A stretch of DNA of 36,188 bases from Actinomycetota bacterium (GTDB lineage Bacteria; Actinomycetota; Acidimicrobiia; Acidimicrobiales; CADCSY01): assembly GCA_019348555.1 (NCBI GenBank), contig JAHWJH010000008.1, positions 1 through 36,188 of the forward strand, in the 5' to 3' direction. The position numbers were made by a program, and so were the translations under genes. This document shows, in pieces, positions 1 through 7,542 of this stretch. Position 1 is the first letter of the stretch; the number at the start of each line of letters is the position of its first letter. The notes beneath the pieces are model-generated. The model was not told the origin of the DNA and searched no databases. It saw only the letters and a list, made by a program, of their open reading frames with translations.

Positions 1-1050
1 GAGGAACAGCAGAGCCTTGAAGAAGGCGTGGGTGATCATGTGGAAGATGGCGGCGACATAGGCGCCGACGCCGATGGCCAGGAACATGTAGCCGAGCTGG
101 GAGACCGTGGAGTAGGCCAGCACCTTCTTGATGTCGCGCTGGGCCACGGCGCAGGTGGCGGCGAACAAGGCGGTGGCGGCGCCGACGACGGCGATGACGG
201 TGAGCGCCTCACCGGCCACGTCGAGCAACGGGTTCATGCGGGCCATGAGGTAGACGCCCGAGGTGACCATGGTGGCGGCATGGATGAGGGCCGACACCGG
301 CGTGGGGCCCTCCATGGCGTCGGGAAGCCAGACGTAGAGCGGGAGCTGGGCCGACTTGCCGGCGGCGCCGACGAACAGCAGCAGGGCGATGGCCAGCGCC
401 GTGGTCTCCGACAGGCTGCCCACGTTCTCCAGCACGCCCCCCTCACCGGCGTAGGTGAGGGTGCCGAGCGAGGCGAAGGTCAGGAACATGGCGACCATGA
501 AGCCCCAGTCGCCCACCCGGTTGGTGACGAAGGCCTTCTTGCCGGCCACCGCCGCCGAGTTCCGCTCGAACCAGAACGACACCAGGAGGTAGGAGCACGC
601 CCCCACGCCCTCCCAGCCCAGGAAGGTGATGAGCAGGTTGTCGCCCAGCACCAGCATCAGCATGGAGAAGGCGAACAGGTTGAGGTAGAGGAAGAAGGTG
701 GCGAACCGGGGATCGCCGTGCATGTAGCCGATGGAGTAGAGGTGGATCAGCGACCCCACGCCGGTGACGAACAGCACCATGGTGATCGACAGCGGGTCGA
801 CCAGCAGGCCCACGTCGACCGACAGGCCGCCGGAGGCGATCCATTCGAAGAGCGTGAAGGTGAACTGGCGGTGGTGCTCGTCCTGGCCGAGGAGACCGAC
901 GAAGGTGACCAGGCCGGCCACGAACGATCCGGCGACCATGGTGGTGGCCAGCCACCCCGCACCCGGCTCACCCAGCTTGCGCCCCCACGCCAACAGGACC
1001 AGGAACCCCAGCAGCGGCAACGCGGGGATCAGCCAGACGGCGCTCAGCAT
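1..1050 (-). CDS. nuoL: NADH-quinone oxidoreductase subunit L, 5' part (runs off the left edge)
   Basis: Antiporter-like proton-pumping membrane subunit of respiratory complex I. Only the first 350 codons are present; the frame is still open at base 1. The start is ATG at 1050 (MLSAVWLIPALPLLGF). Diagnostic segments are GWEGVGACSYLLVSFWFER (glutamate-bearing helix), FVTNRVGDWGF, and GKSAQLPLYVWLPDAMEGP followed by TPVSALIHAATMV with the channel lysine. FVTNRVGDWGF separates NuoL from NuoM and NuoN. About ten membrane segments are visible. The gene upstream is an ABC exporter rather than nuoK, so this nuoL seems to open its own transcription unit, perhaps a separate nuoLMN block continuing leftward (inference). 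Mrp antiporter subunit A is a relative but fits these motifs less well. Confidence 0.93.
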   Translation of the reverse strand, partial: MLSAVWLIPALPLLGFLVLLAWGRKLGEPGAGWLATTMVAGSFVAGLVTFVGLLGQDEHHRQFTFTLFEWIASGGLSVDVGLLVDPLSITMVLFVTGVGSLIHLYSIGYMHGDPRFATFFLYLNLFAFSMLMLVLGDNLLITFLGWEGVGACSYLLVSFWFERNSAAVAGKKAFVTNRVGDWGFMVAMFLTFASLGTLTYAGEGGVLENVGSLSETTALAIALLLFVGAAGKSAQLPLYVWLPDAMEGPTPVSALIHAATMVTSGVYLMARMNPLLDVAGEALTVIAVVGAATALFAATCAVAQRDIKKVLAYSTVSQLGYMFLAIGVGAYVAAIFHMITHAFFKALLFL

Positions 1051-1166
1051 GGCGGGGCGACCCTACCCCAGCGCTGCTCGCCGGGGGGGGCGTGTGGCGG
1101 TGGCGGACGCCGAGACGGTCCGGGCGGGTCGTCGTCGACCGACGTCGACCTCCGGGCGCCTGCCTC

Positions 1167-1982
1167 CTAGACGGCCCGCCGGTAGCGGCGGACGGCGAGG
1201 GGGACGAAGACCGCCAGGATGGCGGCGCTCCAGGCCAGCGAGCGCAGCACCGCCGAGGTGGTGGGTCCCCCGAGCATGAGCGCCCGCACGGCGTCGACGG
1301 TGAGCGACACCGGCTGGTTGGCGGCGAAGACCTGGAGCCACCCCGGCATGGTGTCGACGGGGACGAAGGCCGACGACGCGAACACGAGAGGGAACAGCGT
1401 CGGGAACGCCGCCGCCTGAGCCGTCTCGGCGTTCGAGGCGCTCAATCCGACCAGGACGAAGATCCACGACAACGCGTAGCCGAAGACCAGGAGCACCAGG
1501 ATGCCGGCCATGAAGGCCACCGGTCCGGTGCCCGGACGGAACCCGACCAGGAAGCCGACCACCGCCATGAGCACGACGACGAAGACGTTGCGGGCGAGGT
1601 CGGCGGTGGTGCGCCCGACGACCACCGACGACTGGGCCATAGGAAGCGAGCGGAACCGTTCGATCAGCCCCTTGCCCATGTCCTCCGCCAGGCCGATGCC
1701 CGTCCCCACCGCTCCGAACGCCACCGCCTGAGCGAAGATGCCCGGCATGAGGAAGTCGACGTAGGACCGTCCGGGCGGTGCCTGGATGGCGCCGCCGAAC
1801 ACGAACCGGAAGATCAGCACGAACATGACGGGCTGGATCGTCGAGAAGACCACGAGCTGGGGAAGCCGCAGGTAGCGCAAGAGGTTGCGCCAGGTCAGCG
1901 CCCGGGCGTCGAGGACCCCCCGTCGCAGCCGGCTCACCAGCGATCGAGGGCGGATGGGAACGGGAACGGCGGCCTGGCTCAT
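1167..1982 (-). CDS. ABC-2 type exporter permease, DrrB-like
   Basis: Membrane subunit of a DrrAB-type (daunorubicin-resistance family) ABC exporter, 271 residues, the usual size for the family. After a basic cytoplasmic N-terminus with LTWRNLLRYLRLPQLVVFS there are about six hydrophobic segments. The family-typical stretch DFLMPGIFAQAVAFGAVGTG is followed by EDMGKGLIERFRSLPM, an amphipathic coupling segment. The ATG overlaps the TGA of the ATPase gene upstream by 4 nt (ATGA, 1979-1982), so the two are translationally coupled and very probably form one transporter. The substrate cannot be read from sequence; relatives export drugs, lipids or glycolipids. Confidence 0.9.
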   Translation of the reverse strand: MSQAAVPVPIRPRSLVSRLRRGVLDARALTWRNLLRYLRLPQLVVFSTIQPVMFVLIFRFVFGGAIQAPPGRSYVDFLMPGIFAQAVAFGAVGTGIGLAEDMGKGLIERFRSLPMAQSSVVVGRTTADLARNVFVVVLMAVVGFLVGFRPGTGPVAFMAGILVLLVFGYALSWIFVLVGLSASNAETAQAAAFPTLFPLVFASSAFVPVDTMPGWLQVFAANQPVSLTVDAVRALMLGGPTTSAVLRSLAWSAAILAVFVPLAVRRYRRAV

Positions 1983-3001
1983 CGGGGTCTCCTCCCTGCG
2001 GAGACGGGCTCACCGGCGCCGCCGCTCGGCGAGGCGCCGTCGGCTGCAGGCGATCCGGCATCGCCGGAGGTCGAGCGGCGCCCGGTCAGGGCGAGGAAGA
2101 CGTCGTCGAGGGTGGGCTCGTGCAGGGCGACCGAGGCCAGTGGGAGGCCCGCGTGGTCGAGCGCCCGCAGCGCCTCGATCAGGGCCCTGGGCCCGTCGTC
2201 GACGGAGAGCTCGAGGTGGGCACCGTCGACCCTCGGCGGGGAGCTACCCGCCGGTCGCAGGAGCTCGGCCGCCTTCGCCGCGGTGGGGATGTCGGAGAAC
2301 GAGAGCTCCAGGGTGGTGGCCATCTGCGCCTTCAGCGCCGACGAGGTCCCTTCGGCGATGACCCGCCCCCCGTCGATCACCGCGATCTGGTCGGCCAGGC
2401 GGTCGACCTCCTCGAGGTACTGGGTGGTGAGCAGCAGCGTGGTGCCTGCAGCGACGAGCTCCTCGATGATCGCCCACAGCTCTCGGCGGCTGTGAGGGTC
2501 GAGGCCGGTGGTGGGCTCGTCGAGGAACAGCACCGGCGGGCGGTGGACCAGCGCCGCCGCCAGGTCGAGACGCCGTCGCATCCCGCCCGAGTAGGTGCCG
2601 ACGGTGCGGTCGGCGGCGTCGGTCAGCCCGAAGCGGTCCAACAGCTCGACGACCCGAGGCTTGATGTCGCTGCGTGGAAGGTGGGTCAGGATCGCCATGA
2701 GGCGGAGGTTCTCCCGTCCGGTGAGGCTCTCGTCGACCGCCGCGTACTGCCCCGCCAGTCCGATGACGGAGCGCACGTCGTCGGGCCGCTCCACCACGTC
2801 GAGGCCGAGCACGCGCGCCTCGCCCTGGTCGGGGCGGACCAGGGTGGTGAGGATGCGCACCGCCGTGGTCTTGCCGGCCCCGTTGGGGCCGAGGAGCCCG
2901 TACACGGTGCCCGGTGCCACGGCGAGATCGATGCCGTCGAGGGCCACGACGTCACCGAAACGCTTGGTGACGCCGCGCAGGAGGATGACGGGATCGGTCA
3001 T
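1979..3001 (-). CDS. ABC exporter ATP-binding protein, DrrA-like
   Basis: Nucleotide-binding subunit that powers the DrrB-like permease encoded immediately downstream, 340 residues. Walker A is GPNGAGKT at about residues 38-45. The ABC signature lies in YSGGMRRRLDLAAAL, Walker B in PPVLFLDEPTTGLD, and the switch histidine is replaced in LLLTTQYLEEVDRLADQI, where Gln stands as usual for DrrA-type proteins. The last 80 residues form the C-terminal extension typical of DrrA, ending LHEPTLDDVFLALTGR. An upstream GTG would add 69 arginine/proline-rich residues; ATG at 3001 (MTDPVILLRGVTKRFG) matches the family start and is preferred. The 104 bases up to the next gene hold no visible feature. Confidence 0.93.
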   Translation of the reverse strand: MTDPVILLRGVTKRFGDVVALDGIDLAVAPGTVYGLLGPNGAGKTTAVRILTTLVRPDQGEARVLGLDVVERPDDVRSVIGLAGQYAAVDESLTGRENLRLMAILTHLPRSDIKPRVVELLDRFGLTDAADRTVGTYSGGMRRRLDLAAALVHRPPVLFLDEPTTGLDPHSRRELWAIIEELVAAGTTLLLTTQYLEEVDRLADQIAVIDGGRVIAEGTSSALKAQMATTLELSFSDIPTAAKAAELLRPAGSSPPRVDGAHLELSVDDGPRALIEALRALDHAGLPLASVALHEPTLDDVFLALTGRRSTSGDAGSPAADGASPSGGAGEPVSAGRRPR

Positions 3002-3105
3002 GACGCCGACGGTAGAGGCACCTGCCCTCGCTCCCATCCGTTCGGACCCAACAGTCGACACCGGTGGTCGAGGGGCCAGAGGGGTCGCTGCGGCGAGAAC
3101 CCGGC

Positions 3106-4098
3106 TCAGACGTGGTCGGTGGCGGCGACCGCCCAGGCCAGATGGTGATCGGGGTCCTCGACGGCCAGGTGGAGCGACCAGCCCACCTCGGCGCCACCGG
3201 GATGCCACCGCGCCCAGCGCAGGGCGGCGGCGACGTCACCCAGCTCGTCGGGGTCGACCGGCCAGTCGTCGAGCACCCCACCGAGCGCAGCGAGCGCCCA
3301 CCACGCCCCGAAGCGACCGGCGGCCGCACCCCGGCGACGGCCGTGGGCGCCGCCACTGGCGCCGGCCCAGGCCATGGTGGCCAGCGCCTCGGTCGCCTCG
3401 ATGTCGGTCCACGCAACCGGCGACGGGACCAGGGCGGCGACGGCCGACTCGGCGGTCCCCTCCACCGCCGCCACCCGCACGACGCCGTTCGACTCGACCA
3501 CCCACCGCTCGGCGAGCGCCCGCAGCGCCCCGGCCACGTCCGGATCGTCGACGACGACCGCGGACCTGGGCGGGCGGTCCACGGTGGGGCGGAGCGGCGA
3601 CGTCGTCGGTGCAGGAAACTCGGCAGCGTCGGGTCGGTAGGTGGCCAGGGCGTACGCCGGCTCCCAGGGCGCCAACTCGAGGGGTACCTCCAGGACTGCC
3701 GGGTCGACCTGGCCGTGGTCGACGATGCGCTCGCCTCGCAGCACCCGTTCGTGGGCAGCGAGCGCTGCGGTCGGCGTCGCCGGCACATGGGCGGCCAGCT
3801 CCTCCCAGGTGTGGCTCGATGCCGCCACCTCGGCCAGCGGACCGAGGGCGAAACGACCTCCCCCGTCCACGAGCATCGCCCCTGCCCAGCGCGCTGGCGC
3901 CTCCAGGGCCAGGCGGTACTCGGCCTGGCTGGCGATGGGCCAGAGCTGGCGACCGTGTCGGAAGAAGGCCTCCCGGCTGGCGTCACGCAGCGCCACCAGG
4001 CCGTCCCAGTCCCGAGCATCGCAGAGCCGGTCGACCCAGCGCAGCAGCTCGTCGAGGTCACCGGTGGCGAGCGCGTCGGCCACGGATCGCACGCTCAC
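3106..4098 (-). CDS. Unknown protein coupled to the SCO1664-like kinase gene
   Basis: I do not recognise this 330-residue protein. It has no signal peptide or membrane helix. The N-terminal third looks helical (DALATGDLDELLRWVDRLCD, ARDWDGLVALRDASREAFFR). Further on are segments rich in Trp, Ala and acidic residues, and a C-terminus HLAVEDPDHHLAWAVAATDH. The start is chosen as GTG at 4098 because it overlaps the TGA of the preceding gene by 4 nt (GTGA, 4095-4098); this drops 23 low-complexity residues from the longest frame. It is the last gene of a coupled four-gene operon (phosphomutase, DUF3090, kinase-like). From memory, mshC is often near these genes in other actinobacteria, and this gene occupies that position here. 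A scaffold or regulator for the kinase-like protein is a guess. Confidence 0.7.
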   Translation of the reverse strand: MSVRSVADALATGDLDELLRWVDRLCDARDWDGLVALRDASREAFFRHGRQLWPIASQAEYRLALEAPARWAGAMLVDGGGRFALGPLAEVAASSHTWEELAAHVPATPTAALAAHERVLRGERIVDHGQVDPAVLEVPLELAPWEPAYALATYRPDAAEFPAPTTSPLRPTVDRPPRSAVVVDDPDVAGALRALAERWVVESNGVVRVAAVEGTAESAVAALVPSPVAWTDIEATEALATMAWAGASGGAHGRRRGAAAGRFGAWWALAALGGVLDDWPVDPDELGDVAAALRWARWHPGGAEVGWSLHLAVEDPDHHLAWAVAATDHV

Positions 4099-4808
4099 AC
4101 CAGCGGCCACGGGTAGCAGTGCCCGAGCGGGTCGGGGTCCGGGAACACGCCGCGGCGCAGCAGCCACTCCGCCCTGCGCCGAATGCCGTCCAGCTCGTCG
4201 TCACCCAGGAGCGCCACCAGACCCCCAGGAAGGCGGCTGCGCAGCGCCTCGACGTCGGCCAACACGTCGTCGGGCACCGGCTCCCCGCCGAACTCCCAGA
4301 TGACCGTGCGGACCTTGGGCTGGGGATGGAAGCACAGCCCGTTGTCGATCGCCCACAGCCGCCCGTCGTCACCCAGCAGGCAGTGGCCGCTCTTGCGGTC
4401 GGTGTTGTTGGCCAGGAGGTCGAAGGCGCAGATGGTGCGCAGGGCGCCATGGTGCGCTGGGTCCTCGTAGAGCGTGTAGTAGTGCTGGGAGAAGTCGGCG
4501 GGCACGAAGCGCTGCACGGAACCCTCGCCCAACGGGCCGTCGCGCAGCACGGTCTCGGGCACGATCCCCCAGCCGAGCAGCTCGGACAGCACCCAGGCCG
4601 CCACCTCGCGGCGGTAGAGACCGCCTGGGAAGTCCCACAAGGGCCGCTCGCCCCGTCCGGGCTTGTAGACCCCGAGCATGGCCTCCCCGTCGGCGACCAG
4701 CTTCACCAGGAAGGTCTGGTTCGTGCTCCAGGGCATCCGTCCCTGGAGCTCGACGTCGCCCTCGGCCAGCAGGCTCAGTGCGGTTCGTGGCCGTTGGTCT
4801 TGATGCAC
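4095..4808 (-). CDS. SCO1664-family protein with a PI3/4-kinase-like or HipA-like fold (TIGR03843 type)
   Basis: Conserved actinobacterial protein of unknown substrate with an atypical kinase fold. It shows a glycine-rich strand (EGDVELQGRMPW), an ATP-site lysine in LGVYKPGRGERPLWDFPG, a catalytic-loop segment FDLLANNTDRKSGHCLL and a metal-binding AIDNGLCF (DNG in place of DFG). It ends with a tryptophan-rich tail. It travels with DUF3090 and the MSMEG_4193-like phosphomutase, as in other actinobacteria. The start is uncertain. GTG at 4808 has GAGGGG 5 nt upstream and overlaps DUF3090 by 34 nt, giving 237 residues. A CTG at 4778 would overlap the DUF3090 stop by 4 nt but lacks a clear Shine-Dalgarno. 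Its end overlaps the next gene (GTGA). Confidence 0.86.
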   Translation of the reverse strand: MHQDQRPRTALSLLAEGDVELQGRMPWSTNQTFLVKLVADGEAMLGVYKPGRGERPLWDFPGGLYRREVAAWVLSELLGWGIVPETVLRDGPLGEGSVQRFVPADFSQHYYTLYEDPAHHGALRTICAFDLLANNTDRKSGHCLLGDDGRLWAIDNGLCFHPQPKVRTVIWEFGGEPVPDDVLADVEALRSRLPGGLVALLGDDELDGIRRRAEWLLRRGVFPDPDPLGHCYPWPLV

Positions 4809-5293
4809 ACATGCCCCTCGGGATCGAGCGGTCTCCGGCACAGCCGGCAAGGAGGCCGGCCGGCAGCCACCAGTGCGGCGGCATGGACGACGAACGCCGC
4901 CACCTGCGGCCGGGTGAGGGCGAAGCGGGCGCTCCCCTGCTCGCGCTGCACCACCTGGTCGTCGGCGTCGTCGGGCACGATCTCGTCGGCTCGGATCACC
5001 ATCCGGTCACGTGACTCGTCGAAGGCCACCCCCAGCTGGCCGACCACCCACTCCGCCACCAGGGGCTGGGCAGGCTCGAGCTCTCGAGGCATCTCCTCGG
5101 GCGACGGGGTGGGCAGGTCGGCGAGCAACTCGGCGAGGTAGGCGGCGAGGGCCGCCACCTGCGACTTCTCCAGACGCAGGGTGACCACCTGGCCGCCGGC
5201 GACCCCCTGCAGGTAGAAGACCCGACCACCTGGCGGACCCTCGGCGGTGGCCGTGAACCGATCCACGTCGGGGAGCTCGAACGACGCCCCCAT
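4775..5293 (-). CDS. DUF3090 family protein (TIGR03847 type)
   Basis: Conserved actinobacterial protein of 172 residues with no assigned reaction. It opens with GASFELPDVDRFTATAEGPP and GRVFYLQGVAGGQVVTLRLEKSQ, the family signature, and ends with a small putative zinc-binding motif: CRLCRRPLDPEGHVC supplies C-x2-C plus a distant Cys and His. The ATG at 5293 shares one base with the TGA of the phosphomutase gene (TGATG), so translation is coupled. The middle part DRMVIRADEIV is conserved across the family. A longer frame extends upstream through the phosphomutase gene but is antisense-like in composition and is rejected. Function is unknown; the fixed three-gene neighbourhood suggests one pathway with the kinase-like and phosphomutase-like proteins. 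Confidence 0.9.
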   Translation of the reverse strand: MGASFELPDVDRFTATAEGPPGGRVFYLQGVAGGQVVTLRLEKSQVAALAAYLAELLADLPTPSPEEMPRELEPAQPLVAEWVVGQLGVAFDESRDRMVIRADEIVPDDADDQVVQREQGSARFALTRPQVAAFVVHAAALVAAGRPPCRLCRRPLDPEGHVCIKTNGHEPH

Positions 5294-5919
5294 CAACGGC
5301 CGGCCCGGTCGCCGCCGGACCCGGGAAGAGCACCGGCCACCGAGTTCACGGTGAGCACCGATGGCCCGCCTGGTGCGAAGCTGATGGCGGTGGCCGAGCA
5401 CGGCGACACGACGATGCGCTGGAACAGGTCGAGGTGGGTGCCGAGGGCGTCGGCGACCGCAGCCTTGATGGGATCGGCGTGAGAGACGGCCACCACCACC
5501 CCGCCGACGTGGCGCTCCACCAGGCGGGCGAGGGCACCGGCGATGCGCACCTGCATCTCCCGGAACGACTCGCCCCCCGGAAAGCGGAAGCCGCTGGGAT
5601 AGCGCTGCACCGTCGCCCACTCGGGAAGGCGGCTCAGCTCCTTGAGGGGCCGCCCGGTCCAGTCGCCGAAGTCGCACTCGAGCAGGCCTCGCTCCACGGC
5701 CACCTTCAGGCCCCGAGCGCGGGCGATGGGGCGGGCGGTCTCCCGGGTGCGCTCGAGCGGCGAGGTGTACACGGCGTCGACGCGGGGCAGGCCGGCCACG
5801 CGCTCGGCGGCGGCCTCGGCTTGGGCGACGCCGGCATCGGCCAGGTGCAGCCCCGGGGCACGACCGGGCAGCACCGTGCCGGTGGTCGGCGTCTGGCCGT
5901 GGCGGACCAGCACGACCAC
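5293..5919 (-). CDS. Histidine phosphatase superfamily protein, MSMEG_4193-type phosphomutase-like
   Basis: Member of the phosphoglycerate mutase/histidine phosphatase family (TIGR03848-like), 208 residues. The phosphohistidine motif is LVRHGQTP near the N-terminus, followed by the second arginine in YTSPLERTRETARPIA, the acid in ECDFGDWTGRPLKEL, and the second catalytic histidine in VVAVSHADPIKAAVADALG. The GTG at 5919 is the only reasonable start; an in-frame TAG lies a short way upstream. It is the first gene of the operon running down to 3106, with a one-base overlap to DUF3090. The substrate is unknown. The gene upstream is divergent (uracil-DNA glycosylase), leaving 66 bp for two promoters. 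Confidence 0.9.
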   Translation of the reverse strand: MVVLVRHGQTPTTGTVLPGRAPGLHLADAGVAQAEAAAERVAGLPRVDAVYTSPLERTRETARPIARARGLKVAVERGLLECDFGDWTGRPLKELSRLPEWATVQRYPSGFRFPGGESFREMQVRIAGALARLVERHVGGVVVAVSHADPIKAAVADALGTHLDLFQRIVVSPCSATAISFAPGGPSVLTVNSVAGALPGSGGDRAGR

Positions 5920-5971
5920 GGTGGGCGGCGGCGGCTTGGGCTTGCGGGTGCGGGCAGCGATCGGGCCAACC

Positions 5972-5977
5972 TACCGT
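5972..5977 (+). promoter_or_regulatory. Putative -10 element for a leaderless udg transcript
   Basis: TACCGT fits the actinobacterial TAnnnT -10 pattern and ends 8 nt before the ATG at 5986. No Shine-Dalgarno sequence is present between it and the start codon, which fits a transcript beginning at or next to the ATG. This is inferred from spacing only. Confidence 0.4.
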
Positions 5978-5985
5978 TTGCCCCG

Positions 5986-6669
5986 ATGGACGCAGCTGCC
6001 AGCGACTCGTTGGCGCAGGTCAGCGCCGAGGTGGTCCGGTGCCGGGCGTGCCCCCGCCTGGTCGAGTGGCGCGAGCAGGTGGCGACGGTCAAGCGAGCGG
6101 CCTATGCCGACGACGAGTACTGGGGCCGGCCCATCCCCGGCTTCGGCGATCCCCGCGCCCGCCTTCTGGTCGTGGGCCTGGCGCCCGCCGCCCACGGTGG
6201 CAACCGCACCGGCCGGGTGTTCACCGGCGACCGCTCGGGAGACTGGGTCTTCCGGGCGCTGCACCGGGCCGGCTTCGCCAACCAGCCGACCAGCGAGCAC
6301 CGCCACGACGGCCTCGCCCTGCGCGATGCCTACGTGGTCGCCGCCGTTCGCTGCGCCCCACCCGCCAACCGGCCCACCACCGTCGAGCGCGACACCTGCG
6401 TGCCGTACCTGGCGAGGGAGTGGGCGCTGCTCGATCAGATGCGGGTGGTGGTGGCGCTGGGGGCCTTCGCCGCCCAGGTGGTGGCCGCCCTTGCCGGGCT
6501 GCGCCCCCGACCCCGCTTCGGCCACGGGGTCGAGGCCCTCCTGCCCGGAGGGCGGACGCTGATCTGCTCGTACCACCCGAGCCAGCAGAACACCTTCACG
6601 GGCACCCTCACCGAGGAGATGTTCGACGCCGTGTTCAGCCGGGCACGCCACCTCGTCGACCGTCGCTGA
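5986..6669 (+). CDS. Family 5 uracil-DNA glycosylase (UDGb type)
   Basis: Base-excision repair enzyme that removes uracil, and often hypoxanthine or other deaminated bases, from DNA; 227 residues. Motif 1 is VVGLAPAAHGGNRTGRVFTG, in which the usual catalytic Asp/Asn is absent, as expected for family 5. The C-terminal motif is SYHPSQQNTFTGTLTEEM. Cysteines C19 and C22 (CRACP) plus two in VRCAPP and RDTCVPYL supply the four 4Fe-4S ligands. ATG at 5986 is chosen because it sits just before the first cysteine pair and 8 nt after a -10-like TACCGT; the longer upstream frame is antisense to the phosphomutase gene. It ends 14 bp before the convergent TauE gene. Confidence 0.93.
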   Translation: MDAAASDSLAQVSAEVVRCRACPRLVEWREQVATVKRAAYADDEYWGRPIPGFGDPRARLLVVGLAPAAHGGNRTGRVFTGDRSGDWVFRALHRAGFANQPTSEHRHDGLALRDAYVVAAVRCAPPANRPTTVERDTCVPYLAREWALLDQMRVVVALGAFAAQVVAALAGLRPRPRFGHGVEALLPGGRTLICSYHPSQQNTFTGTLTEEMFDAVFSRARHLVDRR

Positions 6670-6683
6670 TCCGGCCCGAGCGG

Positions 6684-7499
6684 TCAGCCTCGCCACAGGG
6701 CGGCGAGCTCGGCCCCGCCGTAGACCACGGCGATGGCCCCGAGCATCACCGCCACGACCTGCGTCAGCCGGCGGTCGCGGAGCCGCAGCGACGCCGCTGC
6801 CCCGAGCCGAGCGCCGGGCACCACGGTGACGGCGAGCACCACGGCCACCCGCCAGTCGATGTTGCCGAGGGCGGCGTGGGCGAGGGTGCCGGGCACGGCC
6901 AGCATGCCCACGCACACCAGTGAGGTGGCGATCGACACGCGCATCGAAAGCCCGATCTGGTGGAACGCCGGCACGAGCAGGACGCCGCCGCCGATGCCTA
7001 GGAGACCGGAGAGGACGCCGGCGGCTGCGCCGACGCCGGCGACGACCGACGCCGGCGGCGCAGCGGACCGCTTCGCCGCCGGTCCGTCGGCGGCGTCCTC
7101 GGCCTCGTCGCCGTCCTCGGAGCCGCCGAGGCTGGCGATGGTGCGCCAGGCACTGGCGCCGAGCAGCACGGCGGTGAGGAGCTGCAGGAGGTGGCCCTCG
7201 CCCGGTACCAGCCCGGCGAGCAGAGCACCCCCCACCGACGCCGTCATGCCGGCAGGCCCGGCGATGGTCACCACTCGCCAGTCGACCAGGCCCTCGGCCC
7301 GGTAGCGCAGACCTCCCGCCACGGCGCTCGGCAGGATCGCCGGCAAGGTGGTGCCCACCGCCACCAGGGGGGCGACGCCGAGGAGGCGGATCCCCGGGGT
7401 CGAGATGGTGGCTCCTCCCACACCGAGGGCACCGGAGAGGGCACCGGTGAGCAGGCCCACCACGCCGGTCAGCAGATCTCGCAGCAGACCGGTCTCCAC
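6684..7499 (-). CDS. TauE/SafE (DUF81) family membrane permease
   Basis: Integral membrane protein of the sulfite/organosulfonate exporter family, 271 residues with about eight transmembrane helices arranged as two repeats. The first repeat holds GLLTGALSGALGVGGATIST and the second GVLSGLLGIGGGVLLVPAF; these twin glycine-rich motifs are the family hallmark. A charged cytoplasmic loop (GGSEDGDEAEDAADGP) separates the halves. Starts at GTG 7499, 43 bp downstream of the sigma factor gene on the same strand, so it may be read through from it. The transported anion is unknown; members are linked to sulfite, sulfoacetate or taurine metabolism, none of which is encoded in view. Confidence 0.88.
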   Translation of the reverse strand: METGLLRDLLTGVVGLLTGALSGALGVGGATISTPGIRLLGVAPLVAVGTTLPAILPSAVAGGLRYRAEGLVDWRVVTIAGPAGMTASVGGALLAGLVPGEGHLLQLLTAVLLGASAWRTIASLGGSEDGDEAEDAADGPAAKRSAAPPASVVAGVGAAAGVLSGLLGIGGGVLLVPAFHQIGLSMRVSIATSLVCVGMLAVPGTLAHAALGNIDWRVAVVLAVTVVPGARLGAAASLRLRDRRLTQVVAVMLGAIAVVYGGAELAALWRG

Positions 7500-7542
7500 T
7501 GCTCCGCCTCTCGTCGGGCCGGCGCGAGGCGCCGGGGAACTC

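Noticed and set aside
1080-1092. Run of eight G near the nuoL start
   Set aside because: Could be a slippage tract but it is in non-coding DNA between two genes and there is no sign of phase variation.
2595-5141. Very long plus-strand open frame antisense to the ABC and unknown genes
   Set aside because: Its translation is Arg/Pro/Ala-rich with no motif. High GC at third positions makes such frames common opposite real genes.
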